Positions 33,744 to 45,180 of a stretch of DNA of 64,000 bases are shown here, piece by piece. Source of the stretch: Dendrophyllia cribrosa (lineage: Eukaryota > Cnidaria > Anthozoa > Scleractinia > Dendrophylliidae); the NCBI GenBank assembly GCA_024195265.1, contig JAJLRJ010000002.1, positions 15,929,764 to 15,993,763 on the forward strand, written 5' to 3'. Made by a program: the position numbers and the translations under genes. How positions within the stretch are numbered: the stretch's first letter is position 1; the number at the start of each line of letters is the position of its first letter. A model generated the notes under the pieces. That model did no database searches and was not told the origin of the DNA. It saw nothing but the letters and a program-made list of their open reading frames with translations.

Positions 33744-35173
33744 TATATTATATCGGTATATCGATTGAAATCCGTCGAGAGATTTCGGTCTTATCGGGTT
33801 GCTCCCAGTCGCGAATAATCTGTGTAAAAAGTGGGATTAATTTAATATTAGAGTATTTTATGTCTTGATCTCAAAATCACTTTGCTTCAAGAAATCACTG
33901 GGGCATGACTTTTTAGCTTTCGAGTGACACCTCGACTTAGAGAAAATTCGTTTCAGGGAACCAGAAGAAAAAAATATTTTTAACAATGAGATGTCCAAAA
34001 ACTCGGCACGAGAATAGTTTTTTTGGGGTTACTGGTAGACACAAGTCGACCTTAGCTTTTTTAGTCGAGTTTTATTCGATAAATTTGCGTGCGGTTTCAC
34101 TTGCAACAATTTGAATCACACGCGTAATTTTTGGCGCGAAAAAATGATTGACACCACGCAAATTATACGCGCGCTGCGCGCGGTCATCACGAACTCGAAT
34201 GGCGTCGGACGGGAGTTCAACTGCTACGAAAACCTTTTGTAAAGTTGTTCTCTCGCCAAGTTCAAGAGAAGTAATTTGTATCCTATGCGGAAAAGAAGCC
34301 TAAAACTCGGGTAACCGACGGAAGCTATTTCATTCGTCGACCCAAAAAAAACAGAGCGAGCGCTTGGTTCAACACTTGTCAGACTGACTTACTGCTTGTC
34401 AAGACAGCAGTAAGCTTGTAACGACAAGACTGCGACTTTGGCGAAGAAAATAAAGTCAGCGAGGGAAAATTCAACGCCGTCAAAGTTCTCTTGGCTGAAA
34501 AGCGAGGACAAAGGGTAACTGATCACAATACAAACAATACAAGACATTTTGGCTAATTTTGCAAAATAAAAAAACACAAAATGATCACCCAGGCCAACTT
34601 GAAACCGAATAGTTTTATAAGCGAGAAAAAAAAATTGAGAATATAACGGTCAAATCACCAGGGTATTCTCCGCTATCACAATGGTGGTTTGAGCGTAAAA
34701 ACCGCTGGACAAGGCTGTCAAAATACCCCACGAATCGTGGAGTAATTTGTCACGTGACACGCGATGAAATGGCGTTTTCTTTTCAGCAATTGGCAGCGGT
34801 GTTTCTTTTCTGGCAATCTGAAACCGTTGTTTACACAAAACGAAGACATTTCATTCCGTTTCAGGTCTCATGGTATAGCACGAGAAAGCATTGTATAACT
34901 ATTTTCTATTTTATCCCATGCCTTTATAGCTTTGGTACCTTTAAAGGTCTTCCGACGATTCCCGACAATTTACCAAAAAAAATTGGATATTGTTACAATG
35001 TTACTTAAAACTTTGTGATTCATTTTCCGAAGACTCCCGCGACAATTTACCAAGGATGTTCCGAAATCTCCCGATGTTTATCCAAAGGTCATACCTAGCC
35101 TGCTGGGGGCGTTCGTTCGAACGCTCCCAGCGGCCAGAAGCGATGAGAGGCGGCTGCATTCGTAGGCTACATT

Positions 35174-35802
35174 CAGGGACACCCAACGAATCTGTTCCTC
35201 ACTTTATCTGTTCCCCAGCGGAATTCTTGCTGGCTGGCAAAACATTATGTATATATTTTTTAAATTACCATTTTTGCGCTGGTTGACTTGAGAAAGGAGT
35301 CGCAAGAACAAACTGTACTGGCTAACTTGAGCAGATCGAAAGAAGACTGATTATGTATGGATTTTGTGAGGAGAAGTTTGATGTTGGTCATTTTGGGGCT
35401 TAAAAGGGTTCAGCTTCGTAGTAACAAATTTAAGCAGTACTAAGAGACACACCCGAACAGGTTTAAGTTCGAAACGGCAGTACACGTACAAAACAATAAA
35501 CGAAAAAGCTTTACATGATAGTTCGCCATTTTATATGTGTCCAAGGCCCTTTTAGTAACTTATTATTATTTATTTATTGTTTATTATTATTCATTTTTTT
35601 AATTGCTGGCTCGGAAACAGACATTTTTTTTATCCAGCTGGCTGGGAATTTCCCTATGTGTTATGCTGGGAAAAAGGAACAGATATATTTTTCTCAGCAA
35701 CATAAAAGAACACCTGGAAATGCTTTTATATCAATTATTTTAATTTATTTGAGTAAAATAATGCATTTTATCAAATATTGTTCGTTGGGCGCCCCTTAGC
35801 TG
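35174..35802 (+). mobile_element. MITE, family A, copy in unit 2
   Basis: Same ends and same TACATT duplication (35168-35173, 35803-35808) as in unit 1. It was therefore present before the segment duplicated. Confidence 0.85.
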
Positions 35803-36716
35803 TACATTTGCCCGTGTCCTGTATTTTCCCTTTAGTTAAACTTATGAAAAAGTGGGGGGGGGGGGGGGGGGGGGGGGAAGGTTTTCACGGACTGGGATTT
35901 CCGTTTAACAGTCAGAGAACGAGCAAACGATAAATTCACTCGTGATATTTGCATGCTTTTAGTGGTGAAATACGCTACGCTTTAAGATGTTTTGATTAAA
36001 TGTCCCTTAATCATTGGACTTGGGGCTGCTAGAAGCCATTCCGCTATAATAATAAAGCTGTCACTATGCTTTATTATGATAAGCGACCATTGTTTTTAGT
36101 GCAGTTCTTTTCTTAAAACCGCACAAATAAACACAACATGGCCAACACAAAACTTAACTTGTTTCCGACCCAGCTGGTAGATCTGCAAGATGCCCGAATC
36201 TCATTAACATTCAACAGGACGCTCAAGCTTTTACGGTGCTCGTTTTTCACTTGCACCACAACAAGTCTGCAAAGTGGGAGGTGAATCAAGCACGGAAAAT
36301 TTTACAAGGTAAAGAGATGCAAAGTTTTTTAACATATTGAAGGTAAAAGAGCTAAAACTCAAATATTAACCGCCTAGACCACTTAAGTGTAGTTTGTGTG
36401 GCTGCTATATCTTCCCTTTTCGTTCTGGGAAGTTCTGAAATCGTTTCCCGTACAACAAACCCTTTTTACATGTCAGGAATGACGTTCACCATGCCAAGAA
36501 TAAATTTCAAGAAAAAACAACGAATCAGTTTCATTTTGTAAAATATTGAAAAACAAAGGTTACCATGCAAAACTACTGCCAAAGAGGTTTCATTTCAATT
36601 GTCACACCATAGGATTTCGTTTACAGTCTTAAAAGTTAGAACTATAAAACTACATGACATGTCTCCATAATTAAAATTCGTCGCCTGCAGTAGTACGCTT
36701 AGTACAGCGGAAGCTT

Positions 36717-37486
36717 ATGGATATGTCAATTCCAGAAGTGCCCATCCCCCCGCCCGGCCAACCCCCGGGCATTTACATTTTTAAAAAATAAAATGGTAAA
36801 TTCCAGACGGTGGGGACAAGTAAGCCGTTCAAATTCCCCGCGGTCGGGCCAAAAAAGAACGGTAAATGCCCCACCCCCGGGTTTATACAGCTTAAAGTTA
36901 AATAATATTTCTCTTGTAGCTAGAGCCAGTGACCAGACTAGAGTACTGTAAGTTGAATAAAAATGAGGTTTATTAAATATATTGATCCGTTTTCATCTAT
37001 TAAATCATGCAGTACAAGTTTTAATGTTGTTTATAAAACTATAGTATTTGAAAAACCTTTGAATGCAGAGGTCCACACGACGCAGAAATTAAACTTGCTG
37101 GTAGTTGCCGGATCTTCCTTGTGAAAGATCTCGTGCCAGGCGTCACTTGAATGTGAAAATACAAAACTGAATGCAAGGCTGGCACTACGGCAAAGGGCAG
37201 ATTTATTAATGGCCAATATTTCGACTGGTATAGTATGTGCATATCAAGAGTCGAATGGTCATTCGTATTTTAAAAAAAAGTATCACAGACAAAAATAAAT
37301 GTTGTAAATCATATCATTATCTTATTTCATGCACCAAATTGGCTGTCAAATTCCCCCGGGTAAATGACGGGTGTGCTAATACCCGTCCCCCGGGCCAAGC
37401 TAGATTTACTCATGCCCCACCCCCGGGATAGCAACATGTGTAAATGGTCCGGGGGGGATGGGCACTGCTGGAATTGACTCATCCAT
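36717..37486. mobile_element. MITE, family D, unit 2, interrupted
   Basis: Same termini as at 32623-33210, lengthened by the 37051-37239 insertion. Confidence 0.8.
37051..37239 (-). mobile_element. Private insertion in unit 2, probable retroelement fragment
   Basis: Unit 1 lacks this sequence. Imperfect 10-bp repeats TATAGTATKTG flank it (37040-37050 and 37229-37239), as expected of a target duplication. On the minus strand it begins CCAGTCGAAATATTGGCC, which resembles Penelope-type terminal sequence; that assignment is weak. Confidence 0.55.
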
Positions 37487-38757
37487 TACTAGTTACGAAG
37501 AAATTCGTTCCTAGTTTTACTTCGTTGTTGTTCTCATACCGCTCAGTGACTTAAAAATAAACTATCGTTGCTTCGCTGAAATATTAAAAAAAATCAATCA
37601 GATCGAATCCACCAGCCCCTGTCACAAAAGCGCATGCGCCAGTTTCTCGAATCGAATCTTGAATGGCATCGATAAGCGGCGGCGGTCGCCGTGAAATTTA
37701 GACTGAACTCTGGGCGAAAACGAATATTTGTTACCACGAGAAAAGTAACGAAGAGTGGTTAAATGCCATAGATTTATTTACTAGAAGACATAACTTTTAA
37801 TACATGGTTCAATTGAATTTTAATACAGGAGAAAGTCGTGAATTTTAAATGAAGTTGTCCATATATATTATATCGGTATATCGATTGAATCCGTCGAGAG
37901 ATTTCGGTCTTATCGGGTTGCTCCCAGTCGCGAATAATCTTTGTAAAAAGTGGGATTAATTTAATATGAGAGTATTTTATGTCTTAGTCTCAAAATCACT
38001 TTGCTTCAAGAAATCACTGGGGCATGACTTTTTAGCTTTCAAGTGACACCTTGACTTAAAGTGCCTATCACCCCTAGAAAGTTATTTTCAAAATCAATTC
38101 TATGTACATTGAATAGTTGACGGAAGCTATTTCATTCGCCGACCCAAAAAAACAGAGCGAACGCTTGGTTCAACACTTGTCAGACTGACTTACTGCTTGT
38201 CAAGACAGCAGTAAGCTTGTAACGACAAGACTGCGACTTTGGTGAAGAAAATAGAGTCAGCGAGGGAAAATTCAACGCCGTCAAAGTTCTCTTGGCTGAA
38301 AAGCGAGGACAAAGGGTAACTGATCACAATACAAACAAAACAAGACATTTTGGCTAATTTTGCAAAATAAAAAAAACACAAAATGATCACCCAGGCCAAC
38401 TTGAAACCGAAAAAAACATTTTGAGAATATAACGGTCAAATCCCCAAGGTATTCTCCGCTATCACAATGGTGGTTTGAGCGTAGAAACCGCTGGACAAGG
38501 CTGTCAAAATACCCCACGAATCGTGGAGTAATTTGTCACGTGACACGCGATAAAATGGCGTTTTCTTTTCAGCAATTGGCAGCGGTGTTTGTTTTCTGGC
38601 AATCTGAAACCGTTGTTCACACAAAACGAAGACATTTCATTCTGTTTTACACGACAAGATGTTTCAGTATTTTTTGAGTATTTTGGCCCCAGCCTTGACG
38701 CCATTTTGGAAGCAGCGAAGGTCCTGGGGACGAGATTCAATCCGATACAATCATATA

Positions 38758-38909
38758 GAGCGTTTTCACTCACGTGACCTTCAGTACCGTGGGACTCAAA
38801 TGACAAAGGCCATGGTAGCCATGTTGGTGTTCCTAACAAAAGAAGTTAATTGAAATTCTTTTGTACGGGAACACCAATATGGCGGCTATGACGTCAAGTG
38901 AAAACGCTC
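38758..38909. mobile_element. 152-bp MITE (GAGCGTTTTCACT termini)
   Basis: GAGCGTTTTCACTCACGTGA and its inverted counterpart are flanked by TA at 38756-38757 and 38910-38911. The interior includes the near-palindrome GGTGTTCC...GGAACACC. Confidence 0.8.
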
Positions 38910-39803
38910 TATTGTATACTCCACCGCGGTCAAACGTCCGAGGCGTTTTTCGTTTTATTTAGTGAGATTTTATTTTTATTGGAAATATGGGCAAGGATGT
39001 ATAAAAAAAATTAGTTGACGTTACTATCTTTTAATTTTTCTCAAAATGATGAGCTTTTTTCTGGACGTTGAAAACTGACCAAAACTCTTTGCCCCTGATC
39101 AAAATTATGTTGGCAAATGGCGCCGACAATTCTACAGTTCACAGTTTTTAAACGCTTAGAACTTTTTTGGTAAACTTTCAAAACGTTTGGTAAATTGACA
39201 GTGTATTGGCAATACATTAAACTTTAAACAGTGAAAATGACAACCTTAACTTTTAAGTACTTTGCTTAACTTTTGCAAATTTCTCTCGTTTGATCGCGGT
39301 TAAATTGTATACCATCATGCATATCAAGTGGCGTGTTAACAGGGTAGAAAATAACAACTTTAATGAGGAAAAACAGCGAAGAAAAAATATACAACTAGAG
39401 AATGAGGTTTCCCGGTATTTCGGACAGTCAAGCTGTCCTTCTTCAGGGGATTTAATGGAGATACGGAAAGTCGTTACAATATATGATATGGTAAACAAAT
39501 TGTGAAACGGTTATAATTTGATATATGATACAGGCTAGGAATTTAAAACAGCGAATGGGGATAAAGCTAAACTAAGTCAATAAACGGTTAATATGATGGC
39601 ATAATATAAAAATAGAATAGGATATGCAAATTGTAGGGAAAATTAACGGTCTTCTATACCATGCGGTTGCATGGTTTTGGCCATTTATATAAGGTGGTCT
39701 GTGGCCGCATCAATAGAGTGGTCGGATTAATGAGATTTTCTCGTTAGGAAATGACTGACCTTTTGGTGGGGCCAAGAACGTTGGCCGTAACAACGAGATG
39801 GTC
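38910..39803. other. Non-coding with one hammerhead-like remnant
   Basis: No gene was found. On the minus strand, 39409-39448 reads CTGAAGA, an extra A, stem GGACAG/CTGTCC, GAAA, then TACC, with CCC/GGG for stem I. This is a third sequence type of the minimal hammerhead layout, with the U16.1 position mutated. Confidence 0.4.
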
Positions 39804-40507
39804 GTAGGGGGACTCTCATATAAAACTGACCGGGATGACCTGACCGTTGGAAATGTACCTAAAAGGTACCAGAAACCCGTTTTGTGGGTGTCACGACTGT
39901 CATCAGTTTTTACCCCTAAGAGGTGCCAATTTTTTCTGAAAGGTTGTTTCTGTCAGCATATTTTTCTGGCTTTATACCTTAAAAGGCCGTCAGAATAACT
40001 CTAACTGTGGTCACTTTCGATTCACACACCCTTAGGCTATGTCTACACTATACCGGATAGCTCTTGCGCCGGCACGAAAACCATACCGGATAGGCCTTTC
40101 GTTCACACATGAAACGCTAATTTCGGAACGATTTTTGTTCCGGAGCGCCGCCGCGACGCGGCGCTCGTGAAAGTGAATCGTCACATATCGGATAGATTCT
40201 CGTGCCACTTTTTGGGGCAGTGTGAACAGGCAATCGAACCGAACCGTAGCGGAAGTCAACAACTAGGAGCGAGGATTGAAACCCACTGAAAAAGAAGTAA
40301 ATATCCAGTTCTGGGTCGTTTCTGTTCACACCAGGCCGGAGTATTTTTTATGTCGACACGATAAGCTATCCGGTAAAGTGTAGACATAGCCTTAGTTGCA
40401 CCAAACCAAGAATTTAACTCCCCCCCCCCCCCCCCCCCCCTAAAAAAATAAAAATACGACGATCACCCCCTCACTTTTATATGGGAATTTCACGGCCTCC
40501 GGCGGGT
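39804..40507. mobile_element. MITE, family C, interrupted copy
   Basis: AGGGGGACTCTCATATAAAA at the left, AAAGGTACCAGAAACCC and TTTTACCCCTAAGAGG inside, ACTTTTATATGGGAATT at the right. A Harbinger-like MITE (40035-40391) and a poly-C run (40421-40440) interrupt it. Confidence 0.7.
40035..40391. mobile_element. 357-bp MITE with TTA duplication (PIF/Harbinger-like)
   Basis: GGCTATGTCTACACTATACC and the complement of its right end (GGCTATGTCTACACTTTACC) are flanked by TTA at 40032-40034 and 40392-40394. Confidence 0.85.
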
Positions 40508-40604
40508 TCCACTGTACTTGTCCCGCACTAAGAATAAATTTCCTAAAAAGTTTTTACTGGGTACAGTTATATATTTCCATTTCGTTTTATTATTCTAGTG
40601 CACA

Positions 40605-41558
40605 ATGGAAACAAACGCTACACAAGACAAGACATCAATTGAGGGTATCGTGTGGAGCTTCATCTTCAGCTTGGAAGCTCTGATTGCGGTAACCACTAAC
40701 TTGGTGACTATCGTTGTATTCCTCAGCAGTAAGATACCTGTCCAGAAGCAGACCTCCCCCCTACTCACTAACCTGGCCTTCGCCGATCTGCTAGTTGGTG
40801 TAGCTGGTATCCCTGGTTGGGTGTTCTTCCTCGGAAAATCGTACAATTTGTGGAATAGCGAAGTCTCTAATGCGGCGTCAATAAGCTACAGTAGTGTAGA
40901 TATGGTCCTGGCCTTTGCCTCGGTGACAAATCACGGTTGTATCGCTGTGGAGCGCCTGGTAGCCACACTATCACCTTTCACGTACAAGCGTAACAAGCGC
41001 AAACTGAACGTGTGCCTAATCGCCTTCTCGTGGTTGATTGCATTGTTAATGCCCACCCTCACCCAAGTCGGATTCTACGTTTTCAACTCAATGATGTTTG
41101 CCTTTTTCGTGTGGATGCCTTTCTTGTCAGTGCTACTGCTAATAATAGCCACATCGTACTCCATCATCTTGTGTAGAATGAAGGCGCTTGACCACAATCT
41201 TCCTGACGATTCCAGCAAACGTCGACGCCAACGTCGCAGCCACCGTTTCACCGTCACGGCGTTTATTGTAACCGTCGTTTCTCTGACCGCGTGGCTTCCA
41301 TTTATGGTCATGAGCGCTATAAACCTCGTTGTTAAGGTCAACGACGACATGCGAGTAGTCAACCCTGTAAAACTGCTGCATTTCTTCAATTCTATGTGTA
41401 ATCCTTTCATATATTGGCTCCGTATTCCGCATTACAAGACAGCAGTGTACGAAATGGTGTTTCGATGCAAAAAGACGCGAGACGGAGAGCACGTGGTTTC
41501 TTCAGGTTGCACACCCCACTCAGATAAACAAAGCGGGCGCATGACCACACCTCTTTAA
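40605..41558 (+). CDS. Class A (rhodopsin-like) GPCR, single coding exon
   Basis: 317 aa with seven hydrophobic segments. TM1 has Asn32 (N1.50) and TM2 FAD with Asp61 (D2.50). TM3 ends VER (Arg117 = R3.50, so DRY is ERL). TM6 has AWLP (Trp230, Pro232) and TM7 NPFIY (266-270). Hand alignment puts Asp99 exactly 18 residues before R3.50, the amine-binding D3.32 position; position 3.25 is Ser92, so the usual TM3-ECL2 disulfide is absent. The third intracellular loop is short and very basic (KRRRQRR). The N-terminus is short with one N-glycosylation site (NAT) and no signal peptide. A splice acceptor TATTCTAG ends six bases before ATG, so a 5'UTR intron is likely. Anthozoans have large expansions of such receptors; the ligand is unknown. 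Confidence 0.92.
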   Translation: METNATQDKTSIEGIVWSFIFSLEALIAVTTNLVTIVVFLSSKIPVQKQTSPLLTNLAFADLLVGVAGIPGWVFFLGKSYNLWNSEVSNAASISYSSVDMVLAFASVTNHGCIAVERLVATLSPFTYKRNKRKLNVCLIAFSWLIALLMPTLTQVGFYVFNSMMFAFFVWMPFLSVLLLIIATSYSIILCRMKALDHNLPDDSSKRRRQRRSHRFTVTAFIVTVVSLTAWLPFMVMSAINLVVKVNDDMRVVNPVKLLHFFNSMCNPFIYWLRIPHYKTAVYEMVFRCKKTRDGEHVVSSGCTPHSDKQSGRMTTPL

Positions 41559-42423
41559 ACACTACGCTCAAGAGCTACAACCTCTGACAGAACATTCAAG
41601 AAACTTTTCATATCTTGATTCAAAATTGAACGAACTTCAACATTATTTGGAGGTACAGGGGGAAATAGAGATGTAACACTTTAAACGCTTACTACAGTTG
41701 ACGGACGTCAACATTGTTCACGGTGCGGGGGAAATAAAGATGTAAGTTGACTGATTTTCACTTCACTCGTCGATGCGATGTTGGAGTAGTTTTTAAAAAA
41801 GGGTTACAAACAGATCCACCACGGTTTTAGTTCACCGCGGTTTTAGTTCACCAGCAAACTTTGACTCATACTTAAATGGTTACGTTAGTATGAAGCCAGT
41901 TCCAGGCGTTCAGATACATCGCCCCTTCTCCCCAGTCTCCCCTTTCTTTTCGCTCGTTCGCGCGCCGGTTTTAAGCTAATCCCCGGCCTTACAATCTTAA
42001 CGCTTGAAATAGGCTAGTTTCGTCCCCAATGAAGAACCGGAAGACAGGGAACTTGGAGTGTTGTGGGAAGTATGCAGTCTTACGCTCTACATCCGTCTCA
42101 CAACACCATGTGCGCCGTTCTCGATGAAGGAATGACGCCTGGGAACGAGCCAGTGTCAGGATGAATAATCTACAGACTCAAACGTTAAGAAAACCTTCTA
42201 CTGCGGCGTAAGTAATAAACAGCACCACAGAAAATTATTTCTTCTTGACAACCTAAAAATTGATTATAAACAAGAATTGCTGAATAAACAAGTATTACTG
42301 AGTATATCTAAAGCAAGTTCTCCTGAATAGCGTTTACCTGAACGGTCAAAGATAGAACTGCATTAATTGACTTGAGCAAGAGAATATTATTCATTCTCTC
42401 TTGGCTCGAGCTATCATAGCTAA
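41559..42423. other. 3' flank of GPCR and non-coding sequence
   Basis: A short duplicated motif (CACCGCGGTTTTAGTT, 41818-41850) and a pyrimidine-rich patch (41930-41955) occur. Nothing coding was identified. Confidence 0.4.
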
Positions 42424-42607
42424 TAGACCACTTTCATAATGGCGGCCGATTTATTTATTCTTTTATATGTATGTTAATTAGCCTCACTGGCCTCATTTTA
42501 GAGTAAAAATTCTTTTGAATTCTGCACATGTTACCGAGGCCAGTGAGGCTAATTAACATACATACAAAAGAATAAATAAATAAATAAACCATTATGAAAG
42601 TGGTCTA
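42424..42607. mobile_element. 184-bp fold-back MITE
   Basis: TAGACCACTTTCATAATGG and its perfect inverse bound nearly complementary arms. GCCTCACTGGCCTC / GAGGCCAGTGAGGC continues the pairing inward, so almost the whole element can form one hairpin. TA lies at both ends. Confidence 0.88.
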
Positions 42608-42886
42608 TACAACGCAGAAGAAAGTACATCGATATTCTCCCAGTACGGTCCCGAGCAAGCTTGGTTAATAAGAGATTTATTACACGACTCCTGCCGGCGG
42701 GAGAGGATCGCGCGGGCAACATTTGCGAAAGCGGGCAACATTTTCATTGTTGCCCGCTAGCACACGTGATCAGACCGTGACTAAAGGTAGCATGATTATG
42801 ATGCGATCGATGTTTAACCCGAGTGCTCGGCGCGTATTTTAAACTGTGTTGTGTTGTGTTTTTGTGTTGCTATATAACAAATCACT

Positions 42887-43015
42887 TAATGACTGATCCC
42901 TCGGGAAACAGTGAATTTTGTTTCCCTCGAATCTCGATGTTTCCCTCGACTTCGTCTCGGGAAACATCGAGATTCTCGGAAACAAAATTCACTGTTTCGC
43001 TCGGGACCAGTCATT
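42887..43015. repeat. Inverted-repeat element (AATGACTG...CAGTCATT)
   Basis: AATGACTGATCCC with TCGGGAAACAGTGAATTTTG and AATCTCGATGTTTCCC is followed by its near-perfect inverse. Arms are about 60 bp. Confidence 0.75.
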
Positions 43016-43079
43016 GTGTTTAGTACTACTGAGAGATGTTAGCCCGGTTAAAGTTAGATGAGATTCGTCGGGATGAAAT

Positions 43080-43262
43080 TAACTGAAGATAATATTGTCA
43101 CTACGGTTTAATTGAATAACCCAGGGAAAATTTTCAGCAATGAAAATAAAATGATATGTGTGGAGAAAAAGAAACTCCGAAAATATTTTTCTGAGTTTCT
43201 GATGGGATTCAAACCTACGACCTTCCGTATAATGCTCTAACCACTGAGCTACTGAGAACTTA
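43080..43262 (-). repeat. tRNA-derived SINE-like sequence
   Basis: On the minus strand 43260-43196 reads like a tRNA. It has an A-box-type TAGCTCAGTGGTTAGAGC and a B-box-type GGTTTGAATCC. The tail is non-tRNA (AAAATATTTTCGGAG...). The acceptor stem and anticodon arm do not pair properly, so it is a pol III SINE relic, not a tRNA gene. Confidence 0.6.
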
Positions 43263-43264
43263 AA

Positions 43265-43330
43265 TGGTGGGCATTGGTGGTCATTGGTGGTCATTGGTGG
43301 GCATTGGTGGTCATTGGTGGGCATTGGTCA
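43265..43330 (+). repeat. 10-bp minisatellite (GGTSATTGGT / GGGCATTGGT)
   Basis: Six to seven tandem decamers of GGGCATTGGT and GGTCATTGGT lie just upstream of the SINE-like unit. Confidence 0.85.
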
Positions 43331-43937
43331 TCGCGCAAGTTACATTGTGTCACCATATTGGGTTATTAAGAATCTCAATGAATAACTAACAACCTTTTTA
43401 TAAGGCGATCTTTGCTGACGTCATTGTTTACATTTTGCTTCATTAGCATACGAATTTACGTAGAGAAGGCGCCGTGCTAAATACGAATTGACTTCAAAAG
43501 TTGAAAGAGCTTGTTGAACATAGTAATCAATGCAATTTTTAGCTTTTTTCATGCAATATTTAAGGAAATTTCTGCTGTTAAAAACTGCAAAACTGTTGGG
43601 TGGCAAAAGCGCTAATGAGCCATACATTCTTTGTAAAATTTTTAGTTTTTAAAACAGCATTGCACGAAATGTATCTAGTATATCGGGTTCACATTTCCAG
43701 AGAAAGCTAATTGTGCTATGCTCTTTCAATATTCAGAGTTGATTTTTTTGTAGGTAGGTTAGAAAACGAGGCGCATATGCTAATGAGGCAAAAATGGTAA
43801 ACAAAGATTCCCATATTGGTGTCTGGCCTACAATCTTGACAAAACGTCCGGGGAATTAGAAGTGGATAGACAAAATTATTTTTTCCATAACTTTGTGTGT
43901 CTTTCTCATGTTTGCAGCGGGCTGATATAGATTTGTT
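43331..43937. other. AT-rich non-coding sequence
   Basis: No gene or ordered repeat was identified. Confidence 0.4.
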
Positions 43938-44231
43938 ATAGCGCTTTTTTAATTGAGTATCGAAAGTATTTTCGCAGTTGCTTTGATTTTGCATTACTAC
44001 GCTTTGTGATTGGCTAGAAAATCTCGCACCACTTTATCACTGAACCAATCAGAAGTAAAAACAAAACCAATCATGACTTGCTCGCATGGGTTTTCCCGCG
44101 CCTGGCGCCGGCGACATGTATTTTCTTCCAGTTCTGATTGGTTCATTGCATGGATTGTCTGCGTCTGTTGTGATTGGCCAGAGTAATTACTTTGCTTTTT
44201 GTTTTACGACACTCAATTGAAAACCGCTCTA
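43938..44231. mobile_element. MITE, family E (CAATTGA subterminal), copy 1
   Basis: AATTGAGTATCGAAAG at the left and ACGACACTCAATTGAAAACCGCTC at the right. In between is GCGCCTGGCGCCGGCGACATG and repeated GATTGG/CCAATC boxes that pair across the element. At least five relatives occur in the window. Confidence 0.8.
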
Positions 44232-44252
44232 TTTTGTTTACAAATACTCTAA

Positions 44253-44712
44253 AGGCCGGCACACACTAGGGAACATGTTGCGGGGACATGAAGCGGGGAC
44301 ATGTTGCAGCGACAGTTTTCCTCGTGTGACATCCCCGTTTTTGCGAAAAAGTTCTGTTGCGGGGACATAATTTTGTCCCGGAAACATGTTGCATGAAATT
44401 CAGCAGGTTTGAATTCGTGCGTCATGAAGCGGGGACAAAATGACCCCCATTTCGATGTCGCATTGTGTGCACTGCTCTTGCAAACTGTCCCCGCTACAAA
44501 ATAGAAATGAACCAATAAAAACACGCCATTGGTTATCCCATGAGCCTTCAATAGTAGGTGCTCTCAGTGATTTCCGTGATTTTTATACTTCAATCCGCTT
44601 TGTGTGCACCAGCTTGCGTACTGTCCCTGCAACATGCGCCTATGCTGTGCACACGAAGGGGCTTGTCCCCGCTTCATGTTCCCGCAACATGTCCCCTAGT
44701 GTGTGCCGGCCT
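44253..44712. mobile_element. 460-bp MITE (GGCCGGCACACACTAGGG termini)
   Basis: AAGGCCGGCACACACTAGGG and its inverse bound the element. GGGGACATG, GCGGGGACA and their complements recur inside, making it strongly self-complementary. Confidence 0.85.
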
Positions 44713-44868
44713 TAAGAGACATAAAAAATAATAAAAGCCTTTATTGAACAAGCCTTGTGTAATTTCTTGTGGTAGCCTGCGAGCAAACTCTGGGGCTCGA
44801 AAAAAAAAAGAAAACACTACACAGTTTTCTCTCAAAGGTTTCTATCTGAAATTAAGTACATGCTAAAT

Positions 44869-45180
44869 AGAGCAGTTTTCAATTGAGTGTCAGACGTAAA
44901 ACCAAAACCGAAGTTATTACTCTGGCCAGGAGCCTATTATCCTACTCTCACCAGTCACAACAACAGACAAAGATAATCCAATAATACGAACTAATCAGAA
45001 CTCAAACAGCAAATATATGAGGGCCGGCGCCAAGCGCGGGGAAACGCGTCACGATTGGTTTTGGTTTTATTTCTGATTGGTTGAAAAAGTGGCGTGAGAT
45101 TTTTTGGGCCAATCACAAAGCGAAGCAATACAAAGCCAATACAATCGCAACATTACTTACGACACTCGAAACCGCTCTAT
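44869..45180. mobile_element. MITE, family E, copy 2
   Basis: AGAGCAGTTTTCAATTGAGT at the left and ACACTCGAAACCGCTCTA at the right, with the family GGCGCCAAGCGCGGG centre. Confidence 0.8.

Larger units (their letters stand above)
30768..34860 (+). repeat. Tandem segmental duplication, unit 1 (4.09 kb)
   Basis: The unit starts at TCAGGTCTCATGG and ends at GACATTTCATTCCGTT, where the second copy begins at once. It contains a family A MITE, an inverted 106-bp-repeat fragment, a family D MITE, a decayed TTAA-transposon relative and a private fold-back MITE at 33589-33743. No coding gene was found; ORFs repeated in both units are within transposon sequence. Confidence 0.93.
34861..38647 (+). repeat. 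Tandem segmental duplication, unit 2 (3.79 kb)
   Basis: It is collinear with unit 1 at high identity. Differences are a private insertion at 37051-37239, no fold-back MITE, a replacement of about 380 bp by about 65 bp near 38055-38122, and a G-run of 24 against 9 (35854-35877 versus 31757-31765). The breakpoint is simple head-to-tail. Confidence 0.93.

Noticed and set aside
43196..43260. Functional tRNA gene on the minus strand
   Set aside because: A- and B-box-like sequences are present, but the acceptor and anticodon stems do not pair and a SINE-type tail follows.
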